A stretch of 64,000 nucleotides of DNA from Dipylidium caninum (GCA_017562135.1 QEYB01000255.1:534479-598478), one strand, 5' to 3'. Counted from the first letter of the stretch, positions 49,061 through 61,989 are shown. Notes: generated by a model not told the origin, from the letters alone. Numbers and translations: made by a program.

Positions 49061-52000
49061 ATGGTAAGTTTAGTATGACTCTGAAGTATATCGCATAGAA
49101 CCATCACAACGGAAACATCTCTGGGGGAAGGGATCCTGTTTCTCATAGACGCCAATCGCGAAGATCATTGCCTAGATCTACTCTCCGTAATGATCGGGTT
49201 GGAGAAGAGAATCAGTCGCTGACAAATTTTTACTCTCGCAACGTGAGAGGCACCTCTCTGCCTCTTACGCTTTTGGGCAGACGTCTATCATCCGACGGGA
49301 CGTATAAACGCAGTGATGAAATTGATCGGAATTCTCACCTACGGAGGGTAACAACCCCCAATGAACGAATTATACACCCACACTTGTGCTGGGAGGCCGA
49401 CGTTGTTAACTCGAACAACAAGGATATGCCTCTGCATTTCGAAACAGCTGCTAAGGTTTTTCTCATTTCTCGATATTGCAAATCTGTTGTTATAAGTTAA
49501 CTACCATTACTGCTTATTGGTGTGGTACTCGTTTTTTCTCTTTCTGAAGCGGTACCAGTCTGACATGCTTCTGCTATGCTATTAGTTTATTTTGGTCTAA
49601 CTCCTTCCTCCAATTCTTTTTATTTTTAAGGTTGCTATTCGTATGCCTTTTTTAATGTCCTTATATTGTCCTGTAACAAATTTTTGCACATATGGCATCA
49701 TATTTTTCTGCAGGCTAATAATTTGATTGAACAAATTCGGGATATTAAACGGCGACTTTCTGAAGTAACAATTGGACTTAGTCCCACCCTCTACCCAGTC
49801 GCAACGCGGGATGTTTTAACTGCCGTAGCTTTGGGTCAGTACGAAGCTACTCATTATCCCAAATCTTCAAGCGAACCGGTTTCAGATAAAGGTGATATTT
49901 CTACCCATGACCAGTGCTCTCATTGCAATGAAGTTCTCGGATTCCTAGCATACCTTATCTCTACAAACCCCTCTTTCGAACAGCCTCGGTGGGTCGAGCT
50001 AAAAAGCTTGTTACGTGGACAGCGTCTGATCAAAGATCTTTCTGGTTGTCCTAATCTCGAAAAGGCGCTGCATGATTTGGTTGCCGGTTCCAGCGACTTG
50101 ACGATCTCAACGGTTCCATTAGCTGAAATGCAGGAAATGGAGAAACGTCTACAAACTGTGGATACAGAGGTGTTACACTTGCAAAATCAAGTGCAAATTT
50201 TACAGAAATTGCTGGACGATATCCACAGTGGATCAAGTTGGCACCACGGAACTGGTTCCGTGGGAACAGGCACCAGTAGTATGCAAACTTCATCGATCGT
50301 TGCCTGGTTAGACTTAGCAACTTCAAATTCTATGTCTGATACCGAGTCGGAACCCCGACGTCAGACGAATAATTCCTCCCGACAGGCTTGTGAACAGGAG
50401 GTGGATATTAGGGCCAAAATCACAGCTCTTATCGCCGATAAGGAGGCAGAATTAGCAGAATTACGGCGTGGTGCTGTTAAATGGACTTCAAAGCATACCC
50501 TCATCCGTAATAAACAGGCCGAAATTGAAGAACTTAACTGTATTTTATCCAATGAATATGCGCAGGCCCCTGATGTCTCTGAGGCCGAAACTCTAACTGG
50601 ATCGCCCAATCTTCAACTTTCTAATGTTGAAGAACTGATTGGTCACATTCAAATACTTCGTCAAGATTTGACAGACTTTGTCCAATCTTTTGGGGAGTCG
50701 GAGGCTCAGCAAGTTGTACCCCATTTAGAAGGTCTTTCGGATACCCTAACAAAATCATTTGTTTGCCTCAGACCGACTGCTCAACCTGAAGTCATTGCCA
50801 CCGACGAATCCTTTCTCAAGACTGCTGCTCACTTGGACTACCTTCGTTATCAGCAGCTGGAAGTTGGACGCGCGAATTGTAGCCTCAGTAATGTACTAAC
50901 AAGAACAGTAGAACAACCAATTGAAACAGTGGAATCCTCTGATGTCCAATTTCCCGAAATCGAAGATCTTTCACGTGAGATTGATGAAATTCTCCTTTCG
51001 ATTCCTGACGCTTCGCGACGTGATTCGCCCATCAATCAGGCTTTTCACAAGCTAAATCAAAAAATTACCCATTTGAATAAAGAGCTTATGGATAAAAATG
51101 GGGAAGTTGAAGATTTGAGAAAGTCACTGAATTTGTTGGAGAGGGAAGTTGATGGTAACAAGGAAGCCCTTCAGCTTCTTTGTGAATGTCGGTTTACTTT
51201 ACTGGAGCGAGTGTCTGCTTTGACTGGCGGTGATGGACACGGAGATAGTTTTGCTCTTTTCATGTCGAATCTACGTGAAAATAACACTCTCGACGGACAT
51301 TTGAAGAGCTTAGATGAGTACGAGAATGTTCTAGTTCAACGCCTTATGGATTGGTGGCAGAAATGTCAAGCGGACAGTGAAGTAGCACTAAAAAATAAAG
51401 AAGTAGAAATAAGACACCTGTTATCTAGACTTGAGGAGGAGGAAGCACTTCTTAAGAGTTATTCAGATGAGACTGAAGAATTGCGTGGCCAGATAGAACG
51501 ACTTCAACAATCACTTCAAGCGGGGTCAAGGAAATTGAGGGGACCGTCCAAAAAGTTGCTAGACGAGTCTGTCGAGTCAGCACCCCTTTTAGAGGGTTAC
51601 CAAGATCCTATTCTATTTGCTTCAACAGCCCCGCTAAGAAGAACACCGTCAACTGATTCAGAGGAATTCCAACCATATTCGAGGGCCATTGGAAAAGTGA
51701 ATGAGTCGGAACCCAAAAATTATCTTCAATCCAAAGTGGATGAGCAAGCTGTCGTAATTTCCCAGCTGGAGGCACGTTTGTGTATGCAAAACGAGGAATA
51801 TAGGTCAAAGTTAGCGGAAGCCGACGAAAAAACGAGTCAGTTTTACGCTATTCGGGATTCCTACGAAACTGATATTCAGCGCCTGAAGGCAGTGTTGCGG
51901 CAAAAGACCAATGATTTTTCTGAGCTTCAACAAGTTCTAAGTTCCTCCAAACGGGAAATTTTAGACTTAGCTGATCAGGTCAAAGAGATCCAGTGCGAAA

Positions 52001-53364
52001 AAGAAGCCTTTAAAAAGCAATGTGAGACAGTTCAAGAAGAATTACTGTGTCGAAATCTTGAATTTGAAAAATCTCAAGGCAGTTTGAATGGAAAAACCCA
52101 GGAATTGATTGACTTAAGAGAAATTTTGGTAGAACATGAGTCACAAATGAGAGATCTGCGCTTTGTGCTCAATAACAAGGACTATGATATAGGAATAAAG
52201 GACCGCGAAATATCGATGCTTTCGAGCAAGTTGTCGACGCTCGAAGCTGAATCAGAGGCGATTAGAAATGATTTCAAACAACTTAATGCGGTATTTGAAA
52301 TTCTTTGGAAGAGCACCCTTTTGGTAGATGAATCTGAAAAACCTCTCACCATCTTAGAGGAAGTTAGAACTGAGCCAATGTGCGTTCTTAAATCCTCTTC
52401 TGCAGTTGACCAGTTCTTGGGACTCTTGTTTTGTAAAGAACCGGAGGCAGAAATTTGTGACCTACAGGCTTGCATAAAGGCATATAAGAGTTTCCGAGAC
52501 GCTGCTAGAGCACGGAATTTTGATACAGACGAGTCGCCAACTATCGTTGGAGATGATCCATGCTTACCATGGAATCCCTGTTGTGTGACTGCCGTTTCCG
52601 CCATTTCTACTATCACAGGTGATGCGAAGTTCTTCAACTTACTCAGAGATCTCGCGTATTCAGAGTCGTGCCGGGTTCGTCTAGCGAATCTTTTGTCTAA
52701 TGCAGAATCCCAAATAGACCAATTAAAAGGGATGCTGGCAGCCTTGCAGGCTGAGGTGGAAACTAATCACATTCAATTGGCTGAAAGGAATCGACAGCTC
52801 ATTCTTCTTAGTAAAGATTCTGATGATACTCTTGACTTGACGCTTTCAAAACGCACCGAAGCTATTTGTCCAGATGCCACAAATCAGGATACTTCAAAAA
52901 CCCCTGATAATAGAGCGCATTTTAACAATCGACTTGTGTCCAACGACGAAAACCTCCGAATAGTGGAATCGGCAACAGAATCGCAAGCGAATTTGACTAC
53001 GGGTGTTCTCGGCAAAGAAGACAACGGTGAAAAGATAGAGGACATCCAGCAACATAATGCAAAATATTATGAGCTGGGTAAAAGTAAAGCGATAGGGAGT
53101 AAAATTGATTGGAGCGAAAGTGAGTATGATACAAAAGATCTACAAACTTTGGCACGGAAGTTGAAAACGGAAGCAAATTTCAAATCACTAATAGATAAAT
53201 TCGAAGCGATGGAAACAGAGATATACGAACAAGGCGCTGAAAAGATGCGACTACAACAACAATTGCACAACCTAAGAGAAAAACAAAAGAAAATTGAAAG
53301 AAGAATGACGAAGACAAACGGAAAGGGTTATATACGAAGAACACCAGAAAGAGAACAATTGTGA
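49061..53364 (+). CDS. Large coiled-coil protein of unknown function
   Basis: Proposed exons 49061..49063 (the ATG alone), 49099..49455 and 49714..53364, about 1,336 residues. The first intron is 35 nt (GTAAGT...GCATAG); an in-frame stop at 49096-49098 lies within it, so the frame cannot continue further up. The second intron has a GTTTTT donor and a TTCTGCAG acceptor; both joins are phase 0. The N-terminal 120 residues are basic and Ser/Arg-rich, probably disordered. From about residue 120 there are long heptad stretches (for example MEKRLQTVDTEVLHLQNQVQ, NQKITHLNKELMDKNGEVED, TEELRGQIERLQQSLQAG), broken by Ser-rich linkers. No enzyme or membrane segment is seen. Such architecture is common in centrosomal, Golgi or cytoskeletal scaffolds, but I do not recognise the family. 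The stop lies within ten bases of a sharp switch to the GC-rich tandem array, so the true C-terminus is uncertain. Confidence 0.7.
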
Positions 53365-53372
53365 TTAAGAAT

Positions 53373-54577
53373 ATGATGCCACCGACAACGGCGAAGACCT
53401 CGGAGGCGACCTTGGTGCCTGTGGAGGTGGGTGAGCAGCAAAGGGAGGTGGAAGAGGTGACGCCAATGGCTGTGGAGAGTGAGTTGTCTGCAGTGGAACA
53501 TGAGGATGCGGCGAATGCGGCCCGGATGGCGGAGATTGAGGCGACGAATAAGGAGCTGGAGGAGGCCCTGAGGATGAGGGAAGCGGAGAAGAAGACGCTG
53601 GAGGAGAGGCTGGAGGAGGCGGTAGCTTCGGCGGCGAGGGACGCGGAAGTTGCGTGGTCGGAGATGGAGGCGTTGCGCGACCGGTTGAAGGGTCTGGAGG
53701 AGGAGAGTGTGCAGAAGTCGGTGAAGTGCGAGGCCCTGTCGGCGGAGGTGGAAGAGTTGACTCACCAAACTGGCCGAGGCGAGATCGCAGTTGCCGGTGT
53801 CCACGTCGGATGAGGTAGAGGCCATGAAGACGGGGCCTCTGTCGTTTTCTGTGGCGACAGGGTCCTCGCGGACGCCAGGTGAGATTGTGGATATCTGCCA
53901 CGCGTATGGTGAGGAGAGTGGGACCCCGCGTGTGGATGAGGGTCTGCTTTTGGCGCGGTTGTCGACATTGGCGGAGCAGGTGTCAGCTGCCTCGAGTCTG
54001 CAAGGCGAGGTGCGCAATTCGTGGTTGGAGTTGATGGAGCAGGCGGAGTTGGGAGTTGGTCGTCTGTTGCAGGATCAGGTTGACTTGAAGCTGAGACTGG
54101 GTGAATTGGAGGCAGACGTGAGGACGCGAAGTGAGGCGGTGGTGGAGAGAGAAGCCCGTGTGGAGCAGCTGCGCGGTGAGGTGGCGAGACAGGAGGAGGA
54201 GTTGCGGCAGCGCGATTGCCGTCTGTGCGAGTTGGAGGCAGGCATGACAGAGGTGTCGTCAAGATTGTTGTCACAGTTGGGTGGCTTGATGAAGACAGTG
54301 ACCTGTGGCGAGGATCGGATGGCGGAGTTGATGTCGATGGTGGAAGAGGTGAGTGGGAGAGAGAGTGAACTGAGGGCCCAAGTGGCAGAGAAGACGGCGA
54401 GTGAGAGGGAGGTGCAGAGTGAGTTGGAAGAAGAGCGTGTGAAGGTGAGGAAAATGGCCGAGAATATGGCCGAGAAGGAGACGGAGAAAGATGAGTTGTT
54501 GAAGCGTTGTGATCAAGTGGCGGAGGAAGTGAAGGCGAGGGAAGAGGAACTGTGTCGAGTGGAGGAGGCCCTGAGTA
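53373..54577 (+). CDS. Coiled-coil array protein, first X and Y modules (frame interrupted)
   Basis: X1 reads MPPTTAKTSEATLVPVEVGE, then a heptad stretch (IEATNKELEEALRMREAEKK) and VKCEALSAEVEELTHQ. The frame is then broken at about 53766 by one extra A (CACCAAAC against CACCAAC in other copies). It resumes as Y1 (DEVEAMKTGPLSFSVATGSS onward) and stays open to about 54577, where a further +1 error enters the next heptad block. X and Y share the block EEALRMREAEKKTLEERL. There is no signal peptide or membrane segment, so it is probably a cytoplasmic rod protein. The start codon is uncertain; it may be in-frame continuation of a gene that begins outside the correct assembly. Confidence 0.6.
53800..54565 (+). 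repeat. Y module 1
   Basis: Subtype Ya (starts STSDEVEAMKTGPLSF). Nearly identical to Y module 2, 1.5 kb downstream, including the 3' heptads EERVKVRKMAENMAEKETEK. Confidence 0.8.
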
Positions 54578-55210
54578 TGAGAGGAGGCGGAGAAGAAGAC
54601 GCTGGAGGAGAGGCTGGAGGAGGCGGTAGCTACGGCGGGCGAGGGACGCGGAAGTTGCGTCGTCGGAGATGGAGGTGTTGCGAGACCGGGTTGAAGGGTC
54701 TGGAGGAGGAGAGTGTGCAGAAATCGGTGAAGTGCGAGGCCTTGTCGGCGGAGGTGGAAGAGTTGACTCACCAACTTGCCGAGGCGAGGTCGCATTTGTT
54801 GCGGTGTTCCCGCCGGAAGTTGTGGAGCCGAGTGTGGTGAAGGCGGTGATGGAGAACGCCTTTGTTGTCTGCAATGCCACGACAATGGCGAAGACCTCGG
54901 AGGCGACCCTTGGTGCCTGCGGAGGTGGGTGAGCAGCAAAGGGAGGTGGAAGAGGTGACGATTCCAATGGCTGGGGAGAGTGAGTTGTTGACAGTGAAAC
55001 GCGAGGATGCGGCGAATGCGGCCCGAATGGCGGGCGATTGAGGCGACGAATAAGGAGCTTGAGGAGGCCCTGAGGATGAGGGAGGCGGAGAAGAAGACGC
55101 TGGAGGAGAGGCTGCAGGAGGCGGTAGCTACGGCGGCGAGGGACGCGGAAGTTGCGTCGTCGAGAGATGGAGGGTGTTGCGAGACCGGTTGAAGGGTCTG
55201 GAGGAGGAGA

Positions 55211-55680
55211 GTGTGGCAGAAATCGGTGAAGTGCGAGGCCTTGTCGGCGGAGGTGGAAGAGTTGACTCACCAACTGGCCGAGGTGAGATCGCAGTTGCCG
55301 GTGTCCACGTCGGATGAGGTAGAGGCCATGAAGACGGGGCCTCTGTCGTTTTCTGTGGCGACAGGGTCCTCGCGGACGCCAGGTGAGATTGTGGATATCT
55401 GCCACGCGTATGGTGAGGAGAGTGGGACCCCGCGTGTGGATGAGGGTCTGCTTTTGGCGCGGTTGTCGACATTGGCGGAGCAGGTGTCAGCTGCCTCGAG
55501 TCTGCAAGGCGAGGTGCGCAATTCGTGGTTGGAGTTGATGGAGCAGGCGGAGTTGGGAGTTGGTCGTCTGTTGCAGGATCAGGTTGACTTGAAGCTGAGA
55601 CTGGGTGAATTGGAGGCAGACGTGAGGACGCGAAGTGAGGCGGTGGTGGAGAGAGAAGCCCGTGTGGAACAGCTGCGCGC
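55211..55680 (+). CDS. Coiled-coil array protein, 5' part of the second Y module
   Basis: Open from KSVKCEALSAEVEELTHQ through the Ya start (DEVEAMKTGPLSF) and DICHAYGEESGTPRVDEG to VVEREARVEQLR. A two-base insertion at about 55678 (CTGCGCGCGGTG against CTGCGCGGTG) then shifts the frame into the segment that starts at 55687. Confidence 0.6.
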
Positions 55681-56066
55681 GGTGAGGTGGCGAGACAGGA
55701 GGAGGAGTTGCGGCAGCGCGATTGCCGTCTGTGCGAGTTGGAGGCAGGCATGACAGAGGTGTCGTCAAGATTGTTGTCACAGTTGGGTGGCTTGATGAAG
55801 ACAGTGACCTGTGGCGAGGATCGGATGGCGGAGTTGATGTCGATGGTGGAAGAGGTGAGTGGGAGAGAGAGTGAACTGAGGGCCCAAGTGGCAGAGAAGA
55901 CGGCGAGTGAGAGGGAGGTGCAGAGTGAGTTGGAAGAAGAGCGTGTGAAGGTGAGGAAAATGGCCGAGAATATGGCCGAGAAGGAGACGGAGAAAGATGA
56001 GTTGTTGAAGCGTTGTGATCAAGTGGCGGAGGAAGTGAAGGCGAGGGAAGAGGAACTGTGTCGAGT
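55299..56066 (+). repeat. Y module 2
   Basis: Subtype Ya. Same sequence as Y module 1 apart from the two-base insertion near 55678. Confidence 0.8.
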
Positions 56067-56694
56067 GGAGGAGGCCCTGAGGATGAGGGAAGCGGAGAAG
56101 AAGACGCTGGAGGAGAGGCTGGAGGAGGCGGTAGCTTCGGCGGCGAGGGACGCGGAAGTTGCGTGGTCGGAGATGGAGGCGTTGCGCGACCGGTTGAAGG
56201 GTCTGGAGGAGGAGAGTGTGCAGAAGTCGGTGAAGTGCGAGGCCCTGTCGGCGGAGGTGGAAGAGTTGACTCACCAACTGGCCGAGGCGAGATCGCAGTT
56301 GCCGGTGTTCCCGTCGGAAGTTGTGGAGCCGAGTGTGGTGAAGGCGGTGATGGAGACGCCTTTGTTGTCTGCAATGCCACCGACAACGGCGAAGACCTCG
56401 GAGGCGACCTTGGTGCCTGTGGAGGTGGGTGAGCAGCAAAGGGAGGTGGAAGAGGTGACGCCAATGGCTGTGGAGAGTGAGTTGTCTGCAGTGGAACATG
56501 AGGATGCGGCGAATGCGGCCCGGATGGCGGAGATTGAGGCGACGAATAAGGAGCTGGAGGAGGCCCTGAGGATGAGGGAAGCGGAGAAGAAGACGCTGGA
56601 GGAGAGGCTGGAGGAGGCGGTAGCTTCGGCGGCGAGGGACGCGGAAGTTGCGTGTCTCGAGATGGAGGTGTTGCGAGACCGGTTGAAGGTCTGG
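55687..56694 (+). CDS. Coiled-coil array protein, best-preserved stretch (Y end, X, X)
   Basis: A frame of about 336 codons covers the end of Y (RQRDCRLCELEAGMTEVSSR; EERVKVRKMAENMAEKETEK) and then two successive heptad blocks with the Val/Pro linker between them (FPSEVVEPSVVKAVMETPLL, MPPTTAKTSEATLVPVEVGE). It gives the true join between modules and the true X length of 166 residues. It ends at a one-base loss at about 56690 (GAAGGTCTGG where other copies have GAAGGGTCTGG). Confidence 0.65.
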
Positions 56695-57289
56695 AGGAGG
56701 AGAGTGTGCAGAAATCGGTGAAGTGCGAGGCCTTGTCGGCGGAGGTGGAAGAGTTGACTCACCAACTTGCCGAGGCGAGGTGCGCATTTGTCCGTGTGTT
56801 CCCGCGCGGAAGTTTGTGGAGCCGAGTGTGGTGAAGGCGGTGAATGGAGGACGCCTTTGTTGTCTGCAATGCCACCGACAATGGCGAAGACCTCGGAGGC
56901 GACCTTTGGTGCCTGCGGAGGTGGGTGAGCAGCAAAAGGGAGGTGGAAGAGGCGATATCCAATGGCTGGGGAGAGTGAGTTGTTGACAGTGAAACGCGAG
57001 GATGCGGCGAATGCGGCCCGAATGGCGGCGATTGAGGCGAACGAATAAGGAGCTTGAGGAGGCCCTGAGGATGAGGGAGGCGGAGAAGAAGACGCTGGAG
57101 GAGAGGCTGCAGGAGGCGGTAGCTACGGCGGCGAGGGACGCGGAAGTTGCGTCGTCGGAGATGGAGGTGTTGCGAGACGGTTGAAGGGTCTGGAGGAGGA
57201 GAGTGTGCAGAAATCGGTGAAGTGCGAGGCCTTGTCGGCGGAGGTGGAAGAGTTGACTCACCAACTTGCGGGCGGATATTGAGGTTGCA

Positions 57290-58093
57290 GTTGCTGCGTT
57301 GTCCGTGTCGGGTGAGGTAGAGGGCATGAAGATCGGAGCCTCTGTCGTTTTCTGTGGCGACAGGGTCCTCGCGGACGCCAGGTGAGATTGTGGATATCTG
57401 CCACGCGTATGGTGAGGAGAGTGGGACAACCGCGTTGTGGATGAGGGTCTGCTTTTGGCGCGGTTGTCGACATTGGCGCGAGCAGGTGTCAGCTGCCTCG
57501 AGTCTGCAAGGCGAGGTGCGCAATTCGTGGTTGGAGGTGATGGAGCAGGCGGAGTTGGGAGTTGATCGTCTGTTGCAAGGATCAGATGTATTTTGAAGCT
57601 GAGGACTAGGTGAACTGGAGGCAGACGTGAGGATAGCGCGGAAGTGAGGCGGTGGTGGAGAGAGAAGCCCGCAGTGGAACAGCTGCGCGGTGAGGTGGCG
57701 AGACAGGAGGAGGAGTTGCGGCAGCGCGATTGCCGTCTGTGCCGAGTTGGAGGCAGGCATGACCAAGAGGTGTCGTCAAGATTGTTGTCACAGTTGGGTG
57801 GCTTGATGAAGACAGTTGACCTGTGGCGAGGGTCGGATGGCGGAGTTGATGTCGATGGTGGAAGAGGTGAGTGGGAGAGAGGGTGAACTGAGGGCCCAAG
57901 TGGCAGAGAAGACGGCGAGTGAGAGGGCGAAAGGTGCAGGAGTGAGTTTGGAAGAAGAGCGTGTGAAAGTGAGGAAAAAAATGGCCGAGAAATATGGCCG
58001 AGAAGCGAGACGGAGAAGAGAGTTGTTGAAAGCGTTGTGATCAATGTGCGCGGAGGAAGTGAAGGCGAGGGAGAGGAACTGTGTCGAGTGGAG
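57290..58093 (+). repeat. Y module 3
   Basis: Subtype Yb: begins with a GCGGATATTGAGGTTGCAG-type 5' end and a GGTGAGGTAGAGGGCATG variant, unlike modules 1 and 2. Many single-base indels. Confidence 0.7.
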
Positions 58094-59949
58094 GAGGCCC
58101 TGAGGATGAGGGAAGTCGGAGAAGAAGACGCTGGAGGAGAGGCTGGAGGAGGCGGTAGCTACGGCGGCGAGGGACGCGGAAGTTGCGTCGTCGGAGATGG
58201 AGGTGTTGCGAGACCGGTTGAAGGGTCTGGAGGAGGAGAGTGTGCAGAAATCGGTTTGAAGTGCGAGGCCCTTGTCGGGCGGAGGTGGAAGAGTTGACTC
58301 ACCAACTTGCCGAGGCGAGGCTCGCATTTGTCGGTGTTTCCCGCGACGGAAGTTGTGGAGCCGAGTGTGGTGAAGGCCGGTGATGGAGACGCCTTTGTTG
58401 TCTGCAATGCCACCGACAAATTGGCGAAGACCTCGGAGGCGACCTTGGTGCCTGCGGAGGTGGGTGAGCAGCAAAGGGAGGTGGAAGAGGCGATTTCCAA
58501 TGGCGCTGGGGAGAGTGAGTTGTTGACAGTGAAACGCGAGGGATGCGGCGAATGCGGCCCGGATGGCGGCCGCGATTGAGGCGACGAATAAGGAGCTTGA
58601 GGAGGCCCTGAGGATGAGGGAAGAGAGAAGATAGAGATGGAGGGAGAGGCTGCAGGAGGGCCCGGTAGCTACTTGGCGGCAGAGCGGACGCGGAAGTTGC
58701 GTCGGATGGAGATGAGGTTGCGAGACCGGTCGGCAGTGAAGGGTCTGAGAGGTGGTGGTCAGACGAGAGTGTGAAGAAATAATAGACGGTGAGGGGACCT
58801 GGTGCGAGGCCTGCGGCGGAGCGTGGACTGGCGTAGAGTTGATCACTGAAGGAGAAACAATATAGAGATACTTGCGAGGCGAGGTATTTGTCGGTGTCCC
58901 GAACGGGGAAGTTTGCTGGCCGTAGTGTTGAAGGCGGTGATGGAAAGAGATATGTTCGCCTTTCGTTGTCTGTGGTGTGAATGGGCAATGCCACCGACAA
59001 TGGCGCAAGATAAAAGCCTCGGAGGCGACCTTGGTGGCCTGCTGGAGGCTGGGTGAAACAGCAAAGGGAGCGTTGGAAGGGCGATTCCAATGGCTGGAGA
59101 GTGAGTGTTGACAGTGGAACGCGAGGATGCGGCGAATGCGGCCCGATGGCGGCGATTGAGGCGACGAATAAGGAGCGAGGAGGCCCTGTAGGATGAGGGA
59201 GCGGAGAAGAAGAAGACGCTGGAGGAGAGGCTGAGGGAGGCGGTAGCTACGGCGGCGAGGGACCGCGGAAGTTGCGTCGTCGGAGATGGAGGTGTTGCGA
59301 GACCGGTTGAAGGGTCTGGAGGAGGAAGACGTTGTAGAAATCGGTGAAGTTGCGAGGCCCTTTGTCGGCGGAGGTTGGAAGAGTTGACTCACCAACTTTT
59401 GCCGAGGCGAGCATCGCATTTGTCCGGTGTTCCGTCGAAGTTGTGGAGCGAGCTCGTGGTGAAGGCGGTGATGGAGACGCTTTGTTGTCTGCATGCCACC
59501 GACAATGGCGAAGACCTCGGAGGCGACCTTGGTGCCTGGTGGAGGTGGAGTGAAACATGCAGCAAAGGGAGGTGGAAGAGGCGATTCCAATGGCTGGGGA
59601 GAGTGAGTTGTTGAACCAAGCGGCGAATGCCTCCGAATGGCGGCGATTGAGGCGACGAGGAGCTTGAGGAGGCCCTGAGGGATTGAGGAGCGGAGAAAAG
59701 AAGACGCTGGGGAGGAGGCTGCAGGAGGCGGTAGCTACGGCGGCGAGGACGCGGAAGTGCGAGGAACGCGAAGTTGCGTCGGTTCGAGATGGAGGTGTTG
59801 CGAGACCGTGCGAGGAACCGGTTTGATCTGGAGGAGGAGATGAGTGTGAGAAAATCGGTGAAGTGCGTGAAGTTTTTCGGCGGAGGGGGACTTGTCGGCT
59901 GCGAGGTGACTCACCAACTTGAGTTGACTCACCAACTTTGCGGATATTG

Positions 59950-60745
59950 AGCGTTGCAGTTGCCGTTTGGCCCGTTGTCCGTTGTCGGGTGAGGTAGAGG
60001 GCGGGGAGCCTCTGTCGTTTTCTGTGGCGACAGGGTCCTCCGCGGACGCCAGGTGAGATTGTGGATATCTGCCACGCGTATGGTGAGGAGAGTGGGACAC
60101 TGCGTGTGGATGAGGGTCTGCTTTGGCGCGGTTGTCGACATTGGCGGAGCAGGTGTCAGCTGCCTCGAGTCTGCAAGGCGAGGTGGCGCAATTCGTGGTT
60201 GGAGTGATGGAGCAGGCGGAGTTGGGAGTTGATCGTTCTGTTGCAGGATCAGATGTATTTGAAGCTGAGACTAAGGTGAACTTGGAGGCAGACGTGAGGA
60301 CGCGAAGTGAGGCGGTGGTGGAGAGAGAAGCCCGCGTGGAACAGCTGCTGCGCCGTGAGCGTGGCGAGACAGGAGGAGGAGTTGCCGGCAGCGCGATTGC
60401 CGTCTTGTGCGAGTTGGAGGCAGGGCATGACAGAGGTGTCGTCAAGATTGTTGTCACAGTTGGGTGGCTTGATGAAGACAGTGACCTGTGGCGAGGATCG
60501 GATGGCGGAGTTGATGTCGATGGTGGAAGAGGTGAGTGGGAGAGAGAGTGAACTGAGGGCCCAAGTGGCAGAGAAGACGGCGAGTGAGAGGGAGGTGCAG
60601 AGTGAGTTGGAAGAAGAGCGTGTGAAGGTGAGGAAAATGGCCGAGAATATGGCCGAGAAGGAGACGGAGAAAGATGAGTTGTTGAAGCGTTGTGATCAAG
60701 TGGCGGAGGAAGTGAAGGCGAGGGAAGAGGAACTGTGTCGAGTGG
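59950..60745 (+). repeat. Y module 4
   Basis: Subtype Yb at its 5' end with many indels, but from about 60425 on it is clean and matches modules 1 and 2 base for base as far as I can read. Confidence 0.7.
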
Positions 60746-60887
60746 AGGAGGCCCTGAGGATGAGGGAAGCGGAGAAGAAGACGCTGGAGGAGAGGCTGGA
60801 GGAGGCGGTAGCTTCGGCGGCGAGGGACGCGGAAGTTGCGTGGTCGGAGATGGAGGCGTTGCGCGACCGGTTGAAGGGTCTGGAGGA
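60421..60887 (+). CDS. Coiled-coil array protein, clean patch in the fourth Y module
   Basis: An open frame of about 155 codons with no indel (MTEVSSRLLSQLGGLMKTVT through AWSEMEALRDRLKGLEE), flanked on both sides by indel-rich copies. Use it with 55687-56694 as a guide to the true reading frame. Confidence 0.55.
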
Positions 60888-61989
60888 GTTGAGAGTGATG
60901 CAGAAATCGGTTGAAGTGCGAGGCCTTGTCGGCGGAGGTGGAAGAGTTGACTCACCAACTTGCCGGAGGCGAGGCGCGTGCATTTTGCTCGGTGTTCCCG
61001 TCCGGAGTTGTGGAGCCGAGTGTGGTGAAGGCGGTGATCGGAGACGCCTTTGTTGTCTGCAATGCCACCAGACAATGGCGAAGACCTCGGAGCGACCTTG
61101 GTGCCTGCGGAGGTGGTGAGCAGCAAAGGGAGGTGGAAGAGGTGACGAATTCCAACTGGCTGGGGAGAGTGAGTTGTTGACAGATGTGAAAACGCGAGGA
61201 TGCGGGCGAAATGCGGCCCGAATGGCGGCGATTGAGGCGACGAATAAGGAGCTTGAGGAGGCCCTGAGGATGAGGGAGGCGGAGAAGAAGACGCTGGAGG
61301 AGAGGCTGCAGGAGGCGTCGTTAGCTTACGGCGGCGAGGGACGCGGACCAGTTGCGTCGTCGGAGATGGAGGTGTGCGAGACCGGTTGAAGGTCTGGAGA
61401 GGAAGAGTGTGCAGAAATCGGTGAAGTGCGAGGGCCTTGTCGGAGGAGGTGGAAGAGTTGACTCACCAACTGCCGAGGCGAGGTCGCATTTGTCGGTGTT
61501 CCCGCCGGAAGTTGTGGAGCCGAGTGTGGTGAAAGGCGGTGATGGAGACGCTTTTGTCTGTCTGCAATGCCACCGACAATGGCGAAGACCTCGGAAGGCG
61601 ACCTTGGTGCCTGCGGAGGTGGTTGAGCAGGCAAAGGGAGGTGGAAGAGGCGATTACTCCAATGGCTGGGAGGCGAGTTCCGAGTTGCTTTGACAGTGAA
61701 ACGCGGAGGATGCGGCGAAAAGCGGCCCGAATGGCGGCGGATTAAGCGCGACGAATTAAGGGAGCTTGAGGAGGCCCTGAGGATGAGGGAGGCGGAGAAG
61801 AAGACGCTGGAGGAGAGGCTGCAGAGGCGGTAGCTACGCGCGGCGAGAGGACGCGGAAGTGCGTCGTCGGAGATGGAGGTTGTTGCGCAAGACCGCGTTG
61901 AAGGGTCTGGAGGAGGAGAGTGTGAAGAAAATTCGGTTGAAGTGCGAGGCCTTGTCGGCCGGGAGGTGGAAGAGTTGACTCACCAACTT

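Noticed and set aside
53762..59590. Very long minus-strand open frames (several of 300-750 codons), rich in Pro, Ser, His and Leu
   Set aside because: They are the antisense of the purine-rich coiled-coil repeats; they have repeat-derived composition and no domain, while the + strand gives regular heptads.
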